Positions 12,869 to 29,163 of a stretch of DNA of 64,000 bases are shown one piece after another (positions within the stretch are counted from its first letter, which is position 1; the number at the start of each line of letters is the position of its first letter). A program made the position numbers and the translations under genes. The notes beneath the pieces are model-generated. The model saw nothing but the letters and a program-made list of their open reading frames with translations, did no database searches and was not told the origin of the DNA. This DNA is from Adiantum capillus-veneris (lineage: Eukaryota; Streptophyta; Polypodiopsida; Polypodiales; Pteridaceae): assembly GCA_014529385.2 (NCBI GenBank), contig CM043954.1:8579306-8643305 (forward strand), written 5' to 3'.

Positions 12869-12880
12869 CTCCCCTCCTCC
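12869..12880 (-). promoter_or_regulatory. polypurine tract of element A
   Basis: Reads GGAGGAGGGGAG on the minus strand, immediately before the LTR. Confidence 0.6.
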
Positions 12881-14360
12881 GAATTCATGTTGTCCCTGAC
12901 ATGACCTGATTGTCAATGTCGGTGCGGTCTTTATCGTTGTTTTTCCTTTTGTTTGTTCTATTGCTTGTACATTCTTTTGGATGCCTATGTAAATTTCTGG
13001 CTAGAATGTCTTTTGATGTCCAGTGCTTGTCAGCCTTACCATAACTTGAGGAATGACTTAAGGCTTTGAGTCTTCAATTGTCTACCTTTTTTGTCCACTC
13101 TTCTTCATTGGGGAATCCTTTGTTGTTGCATCAAGGTGATCAAAGTCGCATTTGCCACTATTAGCTTTTGGGTGCTGTGTAAATCATTATATTGCTTCTA
13201 CTTGATACATGAATTAATTAAAGCCCGACAAACCCACTTAATTTCCCAAGTTAGTAATTTTCTTCAAAAGGGCCTTTTCCGACATCATTTGCGATAGATG
13301 ACCATCTATGAGCTATCATTGTCCATTTGTTCCCAAAATTTATATACATGATGTACAGTGTATGTAGACGGCTATCATGGCTTCAAACTTTAAAAAAATT
13401 GAATCTCTGGGCTAGGGGTGAGAACTCTATCCTTTTTCAAATTTTTTACACCCTTAGCTTGAATTCTCTATTCATAGGCTATCGACAAAGTTTGGCTTGA
13501 TTTGGACTTGTATTTGGCACTTTTTGGATTGCAGTCATAAAAACAATGGATGGGCATCTCTGGCACCTTCAAGCTGCCAAACACATGTAGAACCAATGAT
13601 GATGATTAGAATTTGGTTTGACCCTTGGTTGCTCCTACAGACATCTATTGTGATAGATGACTGAATTTTCATTTCTGCCCCCTTTTTATTTGTCAGTATT
13701 GTTAGTCCCTTTTGTTTGTTAGGTTTCATTAAGTCACATACAAGATATAAGATTTATAGTATAAAGATCTAATTCCTGTATATGGCCTTGTAGTCGCATG
13801 AAGTGTCTGATAGTCAACTTGATGGGTGCGTTTTTTAGTCGCATCACCAACTTTCTTTGTCCCTGTAGGCCATCCGGGAGTTTTATGACCATTCTTAGTC
13901 ATTTTTGGCCTCATATTGTTGTTGAAGAATGCTTAGCATGTTTTCTTACCTCTGACATTATAGCCTTGTGCATATGGCTTTCGAGGCATCCCTCGTGAAG
14001 TTTTGTCATTTTCCTGCACCTTTTTCTCTTTGTATTGCTTAGGCATCTCTTCAGTCTTTTCTTCATCTGGATTATGGACTTTTTTCAAATTTTTTGAAAA
14101 AAATAAAGAAAATCTCAAAAATAACTAAATAAAATAAAAAATCAACTCAGTAAAAAATAAAATTATTCGAATAGAATTCTAAATGCCATGTACACTATGC
14201 ACATGTCCCTAGGGGCTCATATATGGCTTTTGTCCTCGTACTCCTCCTGTAGCGCTATTATGAGGGCATTCACTGTGACTTTTGTCCAAACATTATCACA
14301 ATCAAACACAAAAATTCAATGCAACTCACAAAACATTTCCCTCTAATATTCATAATATTA
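12881..14360 (-). other. 3' non-coding region of element A
   Basis: AT-rich, with an A-rich block on the plus strand near 14095-14165. A similar A-rich block followed by a TATGTACACT-like phrase is found in element B at 48140-48250, so the layout is shared. No ORF of note. Confidence 0.4.
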
Positions 14361-14560
14361 GGTCCGCATTTAGAATGCCTCCCCTCGCCTATGTAGAATC
14401 CTCCTGAACAATAGGGTATCGTCAAGGGTATGTGACGTGCTTGGGCAATAAACAATTGTTCCAATGCAGGCCTTGCAATGTAGCCCTATTAAGCATTCAC
14501 AGTCAATGCATGAAAAAAACTATGATGTGGATATAAGTAATTTGCTTATTGGCATTTGCT
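14361..14560 (-). repeat. conserved 3' block shared by elements A and B
   Basis: Phrases such as GGTCCGCATT-AGAATGCCTC, CCTTG-AATGT-GCCCTATT and GTCAATGCATG occur in the same order here and at 48480-48640. The block lies just downstream of the tail ORF in both elements. Its conservation between otherwise diverged copies suggests a function or recent common origin; what it does is unknown. Confidence 0.55.
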
Positions 14561-16685
14561 TGCGGGGCTTCCTATTCTAAGAAATGTGATGGTCTTTGAA
14601 GCTCCTGTGCCGTTTTGCTTGATTGAAGGTTGTAAAGATTTTATTGAAGGCTTACTTATTTGTGTGATGCTTCTTTGGGATGCATTTTATCCGTGTTATT
14701 GGTTGTCATATTTGGCATTGTTCTTTAGCACTGGATTCTGGCTTGACCTTCGGTATCCATATGTATTCTTGATTAGCCTGTGCTTTGACCAACTTCTTTG
14801 GTAGACAAATGTGATTTGTTCTAATTTTTTAAAACCACTGTGATGACCTTGCTAGCTGCGTCTTCCTTGGAGTGGATCTGCATAATTGTGTTGTAGGGTT
14901 GGCTTGTTTGGGGATCCAAATGTATTCTTGACTTTTCTGTGCTTGGATCACATTCTTTAGAACCCATACACGTTTGTAAAATCCACTTTATCTCAAAGGT
15001 CTCAACTTACTTGTTTGATATTTGGACTTCCTCTTTGGTTGCCTTTGATTATTTTTCTTCCGAGATTTTCTTGTGCATTCACTTTATCTCATGGTCTGTA
15101 AGACTTGTGTAGCATGCAGTGGTGAAGTGAGTGACTTGCTCTCTTTTAAGTGTACTGTAACCGTAGGAGGAATTGAAATAATTTACACGGTGGTGCTGTG
15201 ACAATAGTTTTATTGGTTTCCTTTGGGACCCACTTCTTTGTAATTACTGGTTGTTTCATTGATGATGCTCTTTTGGGAACCCATACTTGTCCTTGCTTTG
15301 TTTGTGTTTGAATAGACTTCTTTGGGATCCACCTTGTCTTTGTGTGAGTCAGCAGCGATCTTTGCTTCATCCCTAGTACACTTGGTTGGGAACGGGATTC
15401 AACTTTGGGAGTTGATACTTTAACGGTTTTGAAATCCAAATAAATTCCTAACATCTTTGTGCTTGAATCAACTTCTTTGGAACCCAAATCTGATTTGCAA
15501 AAGCTTACAACTTTGTGATTTCTTAGCCGTTCTTGCATACTTTGACTGTTTTTCTTTTGGTGTTGGATGTTGTGATTTTTCATTAGAGATCCATACCTTC
15601 TTTTGGCCGGAGCTGCTCTTTGTTATCCAAATTTGTCGAACATTTGTGCTCTGACTTGTTCTTTTCTTTTGGCCTTCTATGGTTGTTACAAAAGCTGCTA
15701 GTGATAGTGATGACCTGAGTTCCTAGTAGGGGATGTCATAAGAATCATCACTGCTGCTACTATCCTTAGCAAGGTTGAATTCTAACACTTTACCTTGTTC
15801 GTTTGGCTGGTTATGAGAAGTTACTACTTGTTTGCTCTTTGATTGTTGTTTTTGGAATGGCTTTTCTAGCCCATTGGTTAGAGTGTTGATAGCTCTTTGA
15901 CATGGTCGTGATCTTCTTGGCTGAGTCTTTTCTTCCCGTATACAAGCCACGTATGAGGATGCTTGTTGCGGTTGCGTCACAACCGGGGATTTTGGAATCC
16001 ACTTTTGATGCACTTTATTCTTGTAGCGATGACATTGGTTCCTAGGTCTTTGATCTGGACAATCATAAAACCATGCATTAGTTAAATTGTCATCTATGTC
16101 ACCTGCTGGGTTGTTTGGATTTCCATAGTCGACATCTTCTTGAAGCTCCAAGTGTTCTATGGAGTCATAGAGCTCGTCTTCTTCTTTGTCTTTTGGTTTG
16201 TCACATTCCTTTGTTTGGTCTTCATCTTGGGAGCGTGTTGATGCCTGGTTCTCTTTGTTTTCTTGGATCACACTCACTCCAAAATAAGGAACGATATCAA
16301 AGCCATCTTTATCACAAAACTTTGTTGTTGGACCATTAGCCATGGCGCACACATCCAGAGTATACAAGATGTGTTTTCATTCTAGTGGCTCTAATGCTTC
16401 TTCAAAAAATGGTTATGGGATATAATCCTTATCTTCAATTGCCCTCTCTAAGATATATTCCTCTCGCTTTAAGCTTTTGCATTGCAAAGCTCCACACATG
16501 CACAGTTCTTTAGGCTTACCCAACCATGCTAGAAGTTCTGATCCAGCTATCGTAGTGGAATTGAACTCCTCAACCAGTGATCTTGACACATCCCTGTAGC
16601 TATAGTCTTTCATGTTTATCCTTGCCGTGGTTTTCATATGTCTCAGGTAGATATGGTCATAACCCCAATCTTGGACCATTTTCAA
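14561..16685 (-). pseudogene. element A C-terminal tail with repeated W(I/V)PK motifs
   Basis: After the protease the reading continues MVQDWGYDHIYLRH and KDYSYRDVSRSLVEEF, a phrase that follows the protease in related retroelement polyproteins. Then comes an acidic stretch, a Ser/Asp-rich segment, and a long Lys/Gln-rich tail. The tail carries short repeats: KWIPKSP, RWIPKKS, VWVPKRA, KWVPKET, and EYIWIPK at least twice (14710-14960). Stops separate the pieces. The role of WxPK repeats is not known to me; the composition suggests nucleic-acid binding. Element B has an equivalent tail at 48682-49434. Confidence 0.6.
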
Positions 16686-16697
16686 TTGCCATATGAA

Positions 16698-17165
16698 TTA
16701 TCTTCCCAATATTATGTTGTAACTGTTCTTCTTGCCAAAATCAACAATAGCAAAGGTATGCTCATACTCTATGCCACAATCAGTGACTACTACTTTTTCT
16801 AACACTCCTATGGGCTTTTCCATGTGTCTATCTACGAGCTGCAGTTTCATCTTGGTAGCCCTCACTACTGGTTTTCTCCATTGTTTCCATATCTCTTTTG
16901 TTGCGATGGCAACACCAACTCCACTGTCAAGAGTTGCCATGGATTTTATGCCTTGGAAATCCACAGGAAGAGTGGTGTTCCCATCTTCTCCCTCATAGTA
17001 CTCACCTACCTTGTTTAATAGCACTAACCAAGTGTTTAGCTGAGGCATTTTGAGATCTTTGATCCCTTCCTCGATTTGCATCATTGGTTTTTTTACGCCA
17101 AATTTCTGTAGGCATTTTCCCACAGTAGTCCACATGCTTGGTCTTATTCTGAGAAACTCGATCAA
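16698..17165 (-). pseudogene. element A aspartic protease (retropepsin-like)
   Basis: The product contains MATLDSGVGVAIATKEIW, the catalytic D-S-G with following hydrophobic run, and ends YNIILGR, the second conserved retropepsin block. The triad is intact here, unlike in element B. Upstream sequence is the C-terminal end of gag, so in A the protease directly follows gag. The frame is open for 155 residues but has no convincing start; it would be part of a polyprotein. Confidence 0.72.
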
Positions 17166-17197
17166 TGTATAGGTGACTGGGGTAGATAGAATATCTA

Positions 17198-20131
17198 TTA
17201 ACCCTTTTGAATCGATGACCTTGTTGAAAGATACTCTTTGTGATGGGACTGCAATAACATCTGACTTGGCCTTGTGCTCTCCCGTATAGGATTAGAGTGT
17301 ATTAGCGAATGGGGTTGATTGTCCATAGACTGTACAAATCCTTTGTCTCCCCAATATGATTGCACTTCTAGATTCATTTGAGACCCACTCTCAATTTTCT
17401 CTATTGGTGGGAGAAACACTCCATTTCCATTACCAGTCTGGTTTACTCGTTTGCTTAGCTCACTCGCCTCATTGTCCTCTTTGACTTGTTTCCACAGTTC
17501 GTCAAGATCATCTATTTCTTTACAACCCTCTGGTATAGCTAGGTGAAATCCCTCAGAAGAGTTATCCATGGTATTCGACACTATCATTAGTTATAATTTT
17601 GGGTCCTTGAGGTTTGGTATGTTCTCATGACTGGGATATGGCTCGTTTCATTCTTGGTTTGGTGGGATTACTGGTGTAGGTGGGACAAGGATCACATCCT
17701 CAAGTTTTCCAATTGGTGGTTCTAGTAAAGCGTGGGCTGTTTGAATCATTCTTTGGCACATTTCAAGCCTTTGCTTTTCTAGTTGTTTGTTTTTGAGCCA
17801 CACTTCATAGGCTTTCAAAATTGCATCTAGAGGTTCATTAACCTTCTTGACCAACACTGATCCTCCTGGACTAGCACTTCTCGATTTCTCTTTTGTGGAG
17901 CGTTCTTCCCGAGGTTGAGACATTTGCATAAGAGAAGGTACAACCCTTTCTTGATTTTGTCTTCATCCTAGCCTTTATAGCTTTCCAACTATTCTATTTG
18001 CTCTTGGTTTTTTGACGAGGTGTATCGGTATTTGGTTCACCCATCCCTGGACTTACATCAGTTTTTGTTTTCTTTGTCTTTGTGTTCTCATCAGCATTCT
18101 TGTGAGCTTGTACTCTCGTAAATACTTGAACTAGTTCGGCGTTATTATTTTCTGAGGTACTGGGTAGCTAAACAATTCTTGAGACACTCGTTGTGATCTT
18201 TATGACTCGGTTTGGGTTTTTTGGATAGTCAGGGATTGAGTGAATGATGCCACAGTCAAGACAATAGGCATTTACTTGAGTGATCTCCATCTGAGGACAT
18301 TGTTTGACCAAGTGGTTGTCACAACTTTTGTGAAAATCTCTCTCTAGTTGAGGAGCTTCTTCTTGCATTTCCTCTTGGTTGTAAATAGGCTTTGACCTAG
18401 CTAAGCCGCTATTCACAATGAACCGCAATGTCCTTTCGTCCATCTCATACCTTCTTTCTTTAGGTCAAAATGTAGGAGGTGAAGGTTGTATCGACCTTAC
18501 CACTCCATGTGTTTCTCTCATCTTCTATCGCTTTGAAGGGCAATACCCGCTTTGGTGGTTATAATACATTGTAGTTGGTACTAGCACTTGTTTATTAGAT
18601 GCTTCCATCATTGGTGAGTACCTCATGTCTACAGACATTCTAGAACCTGGTAGTGGAGGTTGTTGTCCTAAGACAAGCTGTGGTCTCGAAAGAAGTGACT
18701 CAATCCCTTCCCAAATACCCCGGACACAAGGAGCATCTCCACCTGAAGTACTGATGGAGGAGTTTACAATAGGAAAGAAGAAAGAGCCAACAAAAGGTAA
18801 GCCAAAATGCCCAACCTATAAACTACAATCTGATATTGAGGTTGCTACAGATTTAAAGAAAGTCTTGGAGGATAGGATTTTGAGTAACAATATTCAATCT
18901 ACTCTGGGAGGAGTCCTTGGCATTGCAAAACATGAATTCCATGAGGAGATAATTGATATCATTGAGAGACAGGGGCAAAATCTTGTTGAGTTTGCTTGCC
19001 CACAGGCTGAAGTTGAAAGCTTGAATACACAACCTGAAAGTCCTACTGAATGTGGCGCATTCCCGGTAATGTATCTAGGTAGAGTAGGTGCTACTAGGAT
19101 AGGATGTACATACCTCTCCCTAGCATATTCCATGCTATAGTAGCACTCTTCCCTCGAATGGTTTGTCCATTTCCTCTCAGTTTTGCACCACTTAAGCTCA
19201 CCCAGATAAGACTTTACAAAAGGAGTTAACCTCTTGACCATGTTGTCAATAAACCTCTCTTGATCGGTAGGTGCCGTTGGATTTGCAATGGACTCAGTCA
19301 CCTATGAATCACTATGCTAAGAGGATGTGTCGTCCTCTTGACTCTTACAATCCTTTTCTTTATATTCCTCACAATTATCCACCAGATAAAGAGCTTCTTT
19401 GATCAATTTGTTTAGCGTCATGATCCTTATCATATGCAGATGCTTTTGAAGACCCACATGTCTCATTACCTGGATAAAGATCAACATCAATCGTTCCTAC
19501 GTAGGTAGTTCTGCCCTTAAACAGAACTTGACATATCTCTTGAGCTGTAATGATGCTTTATGCATTGATTCACCCTCATTATGTTTGAATCTGTGAATTT
19601 TTTGAGACTCTGTTGTGAGCTATGCCTTTCTGCGAGAATTCTTCAAACAGTTCGTCTAATTACTTTTGCTTTAATTACTCTTCTGAAAGAAGCTAGGTGA
19701 TCTCTCGAATCTTTATCTCCGGAGTATTTCCTGTTTACCCACTTTTGAACTTGGGACGGTCAAACTCACCAATTGTCTACAAGTATAAGCATAGACTCTC
19801 CCCATCCTTCTCTCGCTTCAGGCCTTCTACTATGCATAGGTTCTTCTTTGATTTCCTCTTCTAGTTCATATCCTCGTGAGTGTCTCACAACAAGTGGGTC
19901 TTCTCGGAACTCTCTCTCGATTCTTACTCTTTCTACATAAGGTAACGTTGTTGTAGTCAGTCTAATGGTTGGTCCTCGATACAAATATGATGGGAATAGT
20001 GGTGGTGTACTTGGTCCTGGGTTGACCTGATAACCACCTCTATTGATATCTAGTCTTGGTATGGCATCTAGATGTAGCCCTGACTGCAGTGTATTTGGTC
20101 CCATGTTGTTCATTGGTGGATAGATCAGCAT
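17198..20131 (-). pseudogene. element A gag, broken and carrying an inverted segment
   Basis: Fragments on the minus strand match element B gag in order. One is an Arg-rich N-terminal part (19766-20131, ending SMLILVDNW). Next is a region near 19140-19700 with heavily broken Retrotrans_gag coding. Then KWCKTERKWTNHSREECYY (18894-19301) matches B's KWCAIEQKWTNHVMEECYY. A Cys/His segment (18168-18443) reads NAYCLDCGIIHSIPDYP. A charged segment is at 17648-17929 and IPEGCKEIDDLDELW at 17198-17587. Numerous stops occur. An opposite-strand island interrupts it at about 18690-19060. Confidence 0.65.
18690..19060 (+). pseudogene. opposite-strand island of retroelement coding inside element A gag
   Basis: Here the plus strand is open and reads KCPTYKLQSDIEVATDLKK, then a helical charged segment with LGIAKHEFHEEIIDIIERQ. 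I have the impression of similar phrases upstream of the protease in related plant retroelement polyproteins, but cannot verify it. Flanking gag coding is on the minus strand on both sides, so this is an inversion or the insertion of an inverted fragment. The exact ends were judged by where minus-strand similarity stops. Confidence 0.55.
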
Positions 20132-20166
20132 TTCCTCTCTCCTTGTCTGGTCTGACCTGATTGTAT

Positions 20167-20239
20167 CATTAGGGGAATTTTTGGACTCTCAAATGGGCCC
20201 TATAAGAACTTTGACTTTCTCCCTCTTGTCCAAAACGGG
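20167..20239. repeat. left part of a foldback element split by a retrotransposon
   Basis: CATTAGGGGAATTTTTGGACTC matches the terminal arm of the foldback at 62281-62732, with the same order GGGCCCTATAA, TTTGACTT, TGTCCAAAACGGG. Its other part resumes at 28793-29163, on the far side of the LTR element. Confidence 0.72.
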
Positions 20240-20469
20240 TGTAAAGTGTGGGTTTTGTCCTAAAGTCTGGAGGAGGGAGGAGGAGGAATTATCCCACATG
20301 TAATGGAGTCAAGCTGTAGAGTCAATACTCAAGATTGTGTTCATGAGTCCAAGCTAATGCTATCTTGGAACCTAATTCACTTGAATGATAATCTTGCTTA
20401 CACACACTCACACACTTGCACTATGTTTCTCTTTCATCCACCCTAGCTACCACGATCCCATTCCCTACA
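20240..20469 (+). repeat. 5' LTR of the gag-only element
   Basis: Begins TGTAAAGTGTGGG and ends TTCCCTACA. Compared with the 3' LTR it lacks about 95 bp after position 20320, a part that in the 3' LTR contains ATGAATAAATAACAC, and a short duplication near the end. Loss of that part may have removed promoter or poly(A) signals. Confidence 0.82.
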
Positions 20470-20471
20470 AG

Positions 20472-20483
20472 TGGTATCAGAGC
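20472..20483 (+). promoter_or_regulatory. primer-binding site of the gag-only element
   Basis: TGGTATCAGAGC, an exact copia PBS, two bases after the LTR. Confidence 0.9.
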
Positions 20484-21558
20484 TCATGGTATGCTAGCTA
20501 GGGTTTTTTGCCATGCTTTTGTATTAATTTGAATTAGCACTTACTTATCATCGTTTAGATCCTTAATCTACCATTACTTCTCTTCCTCACCTCTAATAAT
20601 CACTAGGCTAAATAGTTGTGAGCAAGTTCTTGGGTTTAATTCCGACTACTCTCACTACTTATTCTTAGTGGTTAATCAAGTAGATTATTGCATTCGTATT
20701 TAGCATTGCACTTAGTGTGTGTTTTTTTCAAATTTTGCATCTTCAATTAATTTCTCTGCCTTTGCAATTACCTAACACTACTTAACTCATCTCAAAGTGC
20801 TCGACGCAAGCTCTCCATAGAGTCTTCAACTTACGCAATTTAAGCCCGAGAGCTCCCTTTACACAATCCCCAATTTTTGCTTGAAATAGGTGTGTGTGTG
20901 TGTTTTGGGTGTGAATCTCTACCAGCTTCAAAATATCATTCCTAAATTCCGGACCCATATCAAGAAAAGCCAAAAGGGTTTGTTGGCTAGCTCAACGTGG
21001 CATCAAGCCTTGGCATGTGCTAGGTCGTGGGGTCGACACTTTGGCACCTCATGGGGTGGATCTCAAAAGCATGCTGAGCCTTCAACTTTTAACCCCATCA
21101 GGTCCACAGGGAACCGCTCTCCTGCATTTTTTGCTTTCCACTACCACACCTGCTGTCTGGGGATGCCGCCCTACTGCCCCCCCCAGCCTAACCCCGCCTG
21201 CCCGATCTACCCGCAACTGCCCCCAAGTGCTCGAGCTGCCGGAGCCCATTTCAGCCCCCCTTCCCACGGACATTGGCCCAAACCCTTGATCCTCTTTTTC
21301 TTTAAGGGCCTCCAACAAGCAAACCTTCTCGAGCTCGCTCCAAGCCTACTAAGGAAGATATCCCATGGGGATCGCCTAAATCCACTAGCCTTTTAGGGCC
21401 TTGCTCCCAAGAGCCGGCTGCCAGCAGCAACATGGACGACAAAGGGGCAATTCTCACCGAACACGGCACTGCAACATTTTCAAAAGGCAACCAAATCAAA
21501 GCAAAAAGTCATGAAGAGGGGCTTCACTCCCGTGAAAAGGTGCTTCACTTCGACAAAG

Positions 21559-21611
<53 letters not shown>

Positions 21612-21733
21612 CTTGCAATGAAATGAACCCAAGCACAACAACTTCAAATAAATTTCAAATTCTTGTGCACCGTGTAAAGAGGTAGACACTAGCTAGGAGA
21701 ATCTCCTAAGCTAAGACCCCTCTATTAGCACAA
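20484..21733 (+). other. leader of the gag-only element
   Basis: About 1.25 kb without recognisable coding. It contains a C-rich part at 21165-21290 and a (CT)n tract at 21562-21609. Open frames here are probably spurious. Confidence 0.5.
21562..21609. repeat. (CT)n microsatellite
   Basis: Uninterrupted CT run of about 48 bp. Confidence 0.95.
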
Positions 21734-21887
21734 ATGGGGGACAAGGGAATAGAAAAATTCAACGGGGAAGGGTTTCACACCTGGAAACAAAGTTAAGAGG
21801 ATACCTCATAAAAAAATGTTTGCGGTCTATCATCATCATTGCCTTAGAGAAACAAGCCAAACCCGATGGAGTGCACACTAGGGCATC
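21734..21887 (+). pseudogene. copia gag, first part, interrupted by a nested element
   Basis: The ATG at 21734 starts MGDKGIEKFNGEGFHTWK, the standard copia gag opening. A one-base loss near 21791 in an AAA run creates TAA at 21794-21796; in the next frame the expected sequence continues (LRGYLIKK, ALEKQAKPDGVHTRA). Coding is then cut at 21887 by the nested LTR element and resumes after 27510. Confidence 0.82.
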
Positions 21888-22029
21888 TGAAAGGGCAAGG
21901 GAAGTGAACATGCTCATCACCACCCAGCCATGCCCTATATAGGCCCTTGACCTTCTAAATATAGGGACCCCCTTGACTGCATGTCCGTCCCGGCCCTTGG
22001 CCGTGCCTGGTCTTACCATTGTCTTGACA
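21888..22029 (-). repeat. 3' LTR of the nested element
   Basis: TGAAAGGGCAAGGGAA... to ...GTCTTGACA, 142 bp, highly similar to the right copy, with about a dozen differences by eye. Contains CCCTATATAGGCCCTTG, with a palindromic TATATA centre. Confidence 0.9.
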
Positions 22030-22045
22030 TTACTCCCTCCTTGGA
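22030..22045 (-). promoter_or_regulatory. polypurine tract of the nested element
   Basis: On the minus strand this reads CCAAGGAGGGAGTAA directly before the 3' LTR. Confidence 0.65.
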
Positions 22046-27354
<5,309 letters not shown>

Positions 27355-27355
27355 A

Positions 27356-27367
27356 GCTCTGATACCA
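27356..27367 (-). promoter_or_regulatory. primer-binding site of the nested element
   Basis: Plus strand GCTCTGATACCA is the complement of TGGTATCAGAGC, one base from the 5' LTR. Confidence 0.88.
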
Positions 27368-27368
27368 G

Positions 27369-27510
27369 TGAAAGGGCAAGGGAATTGAACGTGCTCATCA
27401 CCACCCAGGCATGCCCTATATAGGCCCTTGGCCTTCTAAATATAGGGACCCCCTTGACTGCATGTCCATCCTGGCCCTTGGTCGTTCCTCGTCTTACCAT
27501 TGTCCTAACA
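27369..27510 (-). repeat. 5' LTR of the nested element
   Basis: TGAAAGGGCAAGGGAA... to ...GTCCTAACA, 142 bp, followed by the GCATC duplication. Confidence 0.92.
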
Positions 27511-28293
27511 GCATCCATACTCATAGCAAGCGCACAAAACTTGGCCAATGATGAACAAGCAGAAGCAATTATCATCATTTCCTTACATGACAACTATGTG
27601 CATTTCATAGACGAATGTAAGCATGCACATGAAGCCTGGCATGTCCTAGAAAGTAATTCTGGAGCCAGGGCCAAAAGAAGTAAATTTAGTCTCAAAAGAC
27701 AAATTTACAAGATCATAATGACTAAAGGGGAGGACATTGCTAGCCTAGTAAATAGGCTTAAGAGCATTTTCATGTAGCTCACTTACATCCGAGTCAAAGT
27801 ACCAAAAGACGGCAAAGTGGCCGTACTATTAAGTGCACTTTCACCTTCTTATGACCATTTAGTCACAATTCTTGAAGAAAAAGAACCCGCTCCACCTTTC
27901 CAAGATGTCATCAACTCAATCCCAGCAGAAGAAAGAAAGAAAAAGATTCATTAACATCATCAGGAGGGGCTTTTGTCACAACATTCTCAAGGGGATGGTA
28001 TTCACCATCAACATCATCAATTGGAAAGAAAGTGTTATGAATGTGGAAGAATGGGACATGCAGCGAAAGACTGCTACACAAACAAACCTTGCAAAAAATG
28101 CAGTGAGAAGGGACACCCTCCTTCTCGATGCTACTCAAATGGAGGCAGTAGTAGTGGAGAAAGCATCAGTAATAGAAGCAACAACAGAAGATACAAAGGA
28201 AAGAGACCTATCAAAGGATCATCTCACATGGTAGAAGACGAAGAAGAAGATGAAGGCAAGAACAACCTTGTCTGTTATGACGACATACTTTGA
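27511..28293 (+). pseudogene. copia gag, second part, with two zinc knuckles
   Basis: Coding resumes with ILIASAQNLANDEQ and HEAWHVLES, a typical copia gag middle. An in-frame TAG at 27775-27777 (SIFM then stop, then LTYIRVKVP) and a TAA near 27952 interrupt it, but the frame is kept. The C-terminus has CYECGRMGHAAKDC and a second CKKCSEKGHPPSRC; both CCHC sets are intact. It ends CYDDIL at 28293. Gag forms the particle and binds RNA. In the absence of pol the element would need enzymes from elsewhere. Confidence 0.85.
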
Positions 28294-28319
28294 AGATGCA
28301 GCCTCTCTACTTGTAGGGG

Positions 28320-28420
28320 AGGACTTTTATTTTCCTATGTGGATATATCATCCTGTGTGGATTTTGTCAGCCTGTGTGGATACCAACTTATAATCCTGTG
28401 TGGATATTGCATCTTCAGTA
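28320..28420 (+). repeat. short tandem repeats CCTGTGTGGAT before the polypurine tract
   Basis: Four copies of a TCCT(G/A)TGTGGATAT-like phrase lie between the gag stop and the polypurine tract AAGGGGAGGAT at 28442-28452. Confidence 0.75.
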
Positions 28421-28452
28421 TTTTGTCTTAGTATAAATCCCAAGGGGAGGAT

Positions 28453-28792
28453 TGTAAAGAGTGGATTTTGTCCTAAAGTCTGAGTGAAGGAGGGAAGAGG
28501 AGGAATTATCCCACATATAATGGAGTCAAGATGTAGAGCTACTTAAAGCTCACTTTCATGAATAAATAACACAGTTCAAGTTTGCACTACATACTTGTCT
28601 ATGGTGAGCTTGTGCTAAGCTAAGTCAATACTCAAGATTGTGTTTATGAGTCGAAGCTAATTCTATCTTGGAACCTAATTCACTTGATAATCTTGCCTAC
28701 ACACACACACACTCACACACTTGCATTATGTTCACACTTGCATTATGTTTCTCTTTCATCCACCATAGCTAGCACGACCCCATTCCCTACTT
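28453..28792 (+). repeat. 3' LTR of the gag-only element
   Basis: Starts TGTAAAGAGTGG after the polypurine tract and ends CATTCCCTACT. About 340 bp; longer than the 5' LTR by a ~95-bp part and a 15-bp duplication of CACTTGCATTATGTT. Confidence 0.8.
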
Positions 28793-29163
28793 GTCGGATT
28801 CCTTGTTGAACCTTTTGGATTTAGAATGTACTCATCTAGATCTATCCATTGATATATAGCATGCCATTAGATTCCTTATATTCTAGAAGATTCATTTTTT
28901 GATGTGACAACTCCGTCTTATAAATGGAATGTCTCCCCACATTTTAGCTTCAGTGGGGAATCCATAACTTCTACAAATCAACTCCAAATTTGGCTGAGTT
29001 TGGGGGTTTAGAACCTACTTTTTGAGATCTTTCCAATGATATGTTGGTTGATAGGGTTTTGACAAAGCATTTATGTACTTCACCGGGTTGCCCACTTTGG
29101 ACAAGAGAGGCAAAGTCAAACCTCCTTATAGGTTCCCTTTGAGAGTCCAAATTTTTCCTAATG
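28793..29163. repeat. right part of the split foldback element
   Basis: Contains ATATATAGCATGCCATTAGATTCC-like and ACAAATCAACTCCAAATTTGG-like arms and ends GAGTCCAAATTTTTCCTAATG, the complement of the left end at 20167. Same family as 62281-62732. Confidence 0.7.

Larger units (their letters stand above)
12430..20166 (-). mobile_element. element A: decayed gypsy-like element with gag, protease and WxPK tail but no RT/integrase
   Basis: Minus-strand reading gives, from right to left, gag, a knuckle-like region, a coiled-coil region, an aspartic protease, then a long basic tail with repeated W(I/V)PK motifs, a 3' non-coding part, a polypurine tract and an LTR. Each coding block aligns in order with element B (48436-59994), except that B has RT, RNase H and integrase between gag and protease. 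A ends at 20166 where a foldback element starts; its 5' LTR and leader were not found. It reads as a non-autonomous relative of B. Confidence 0.68.
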
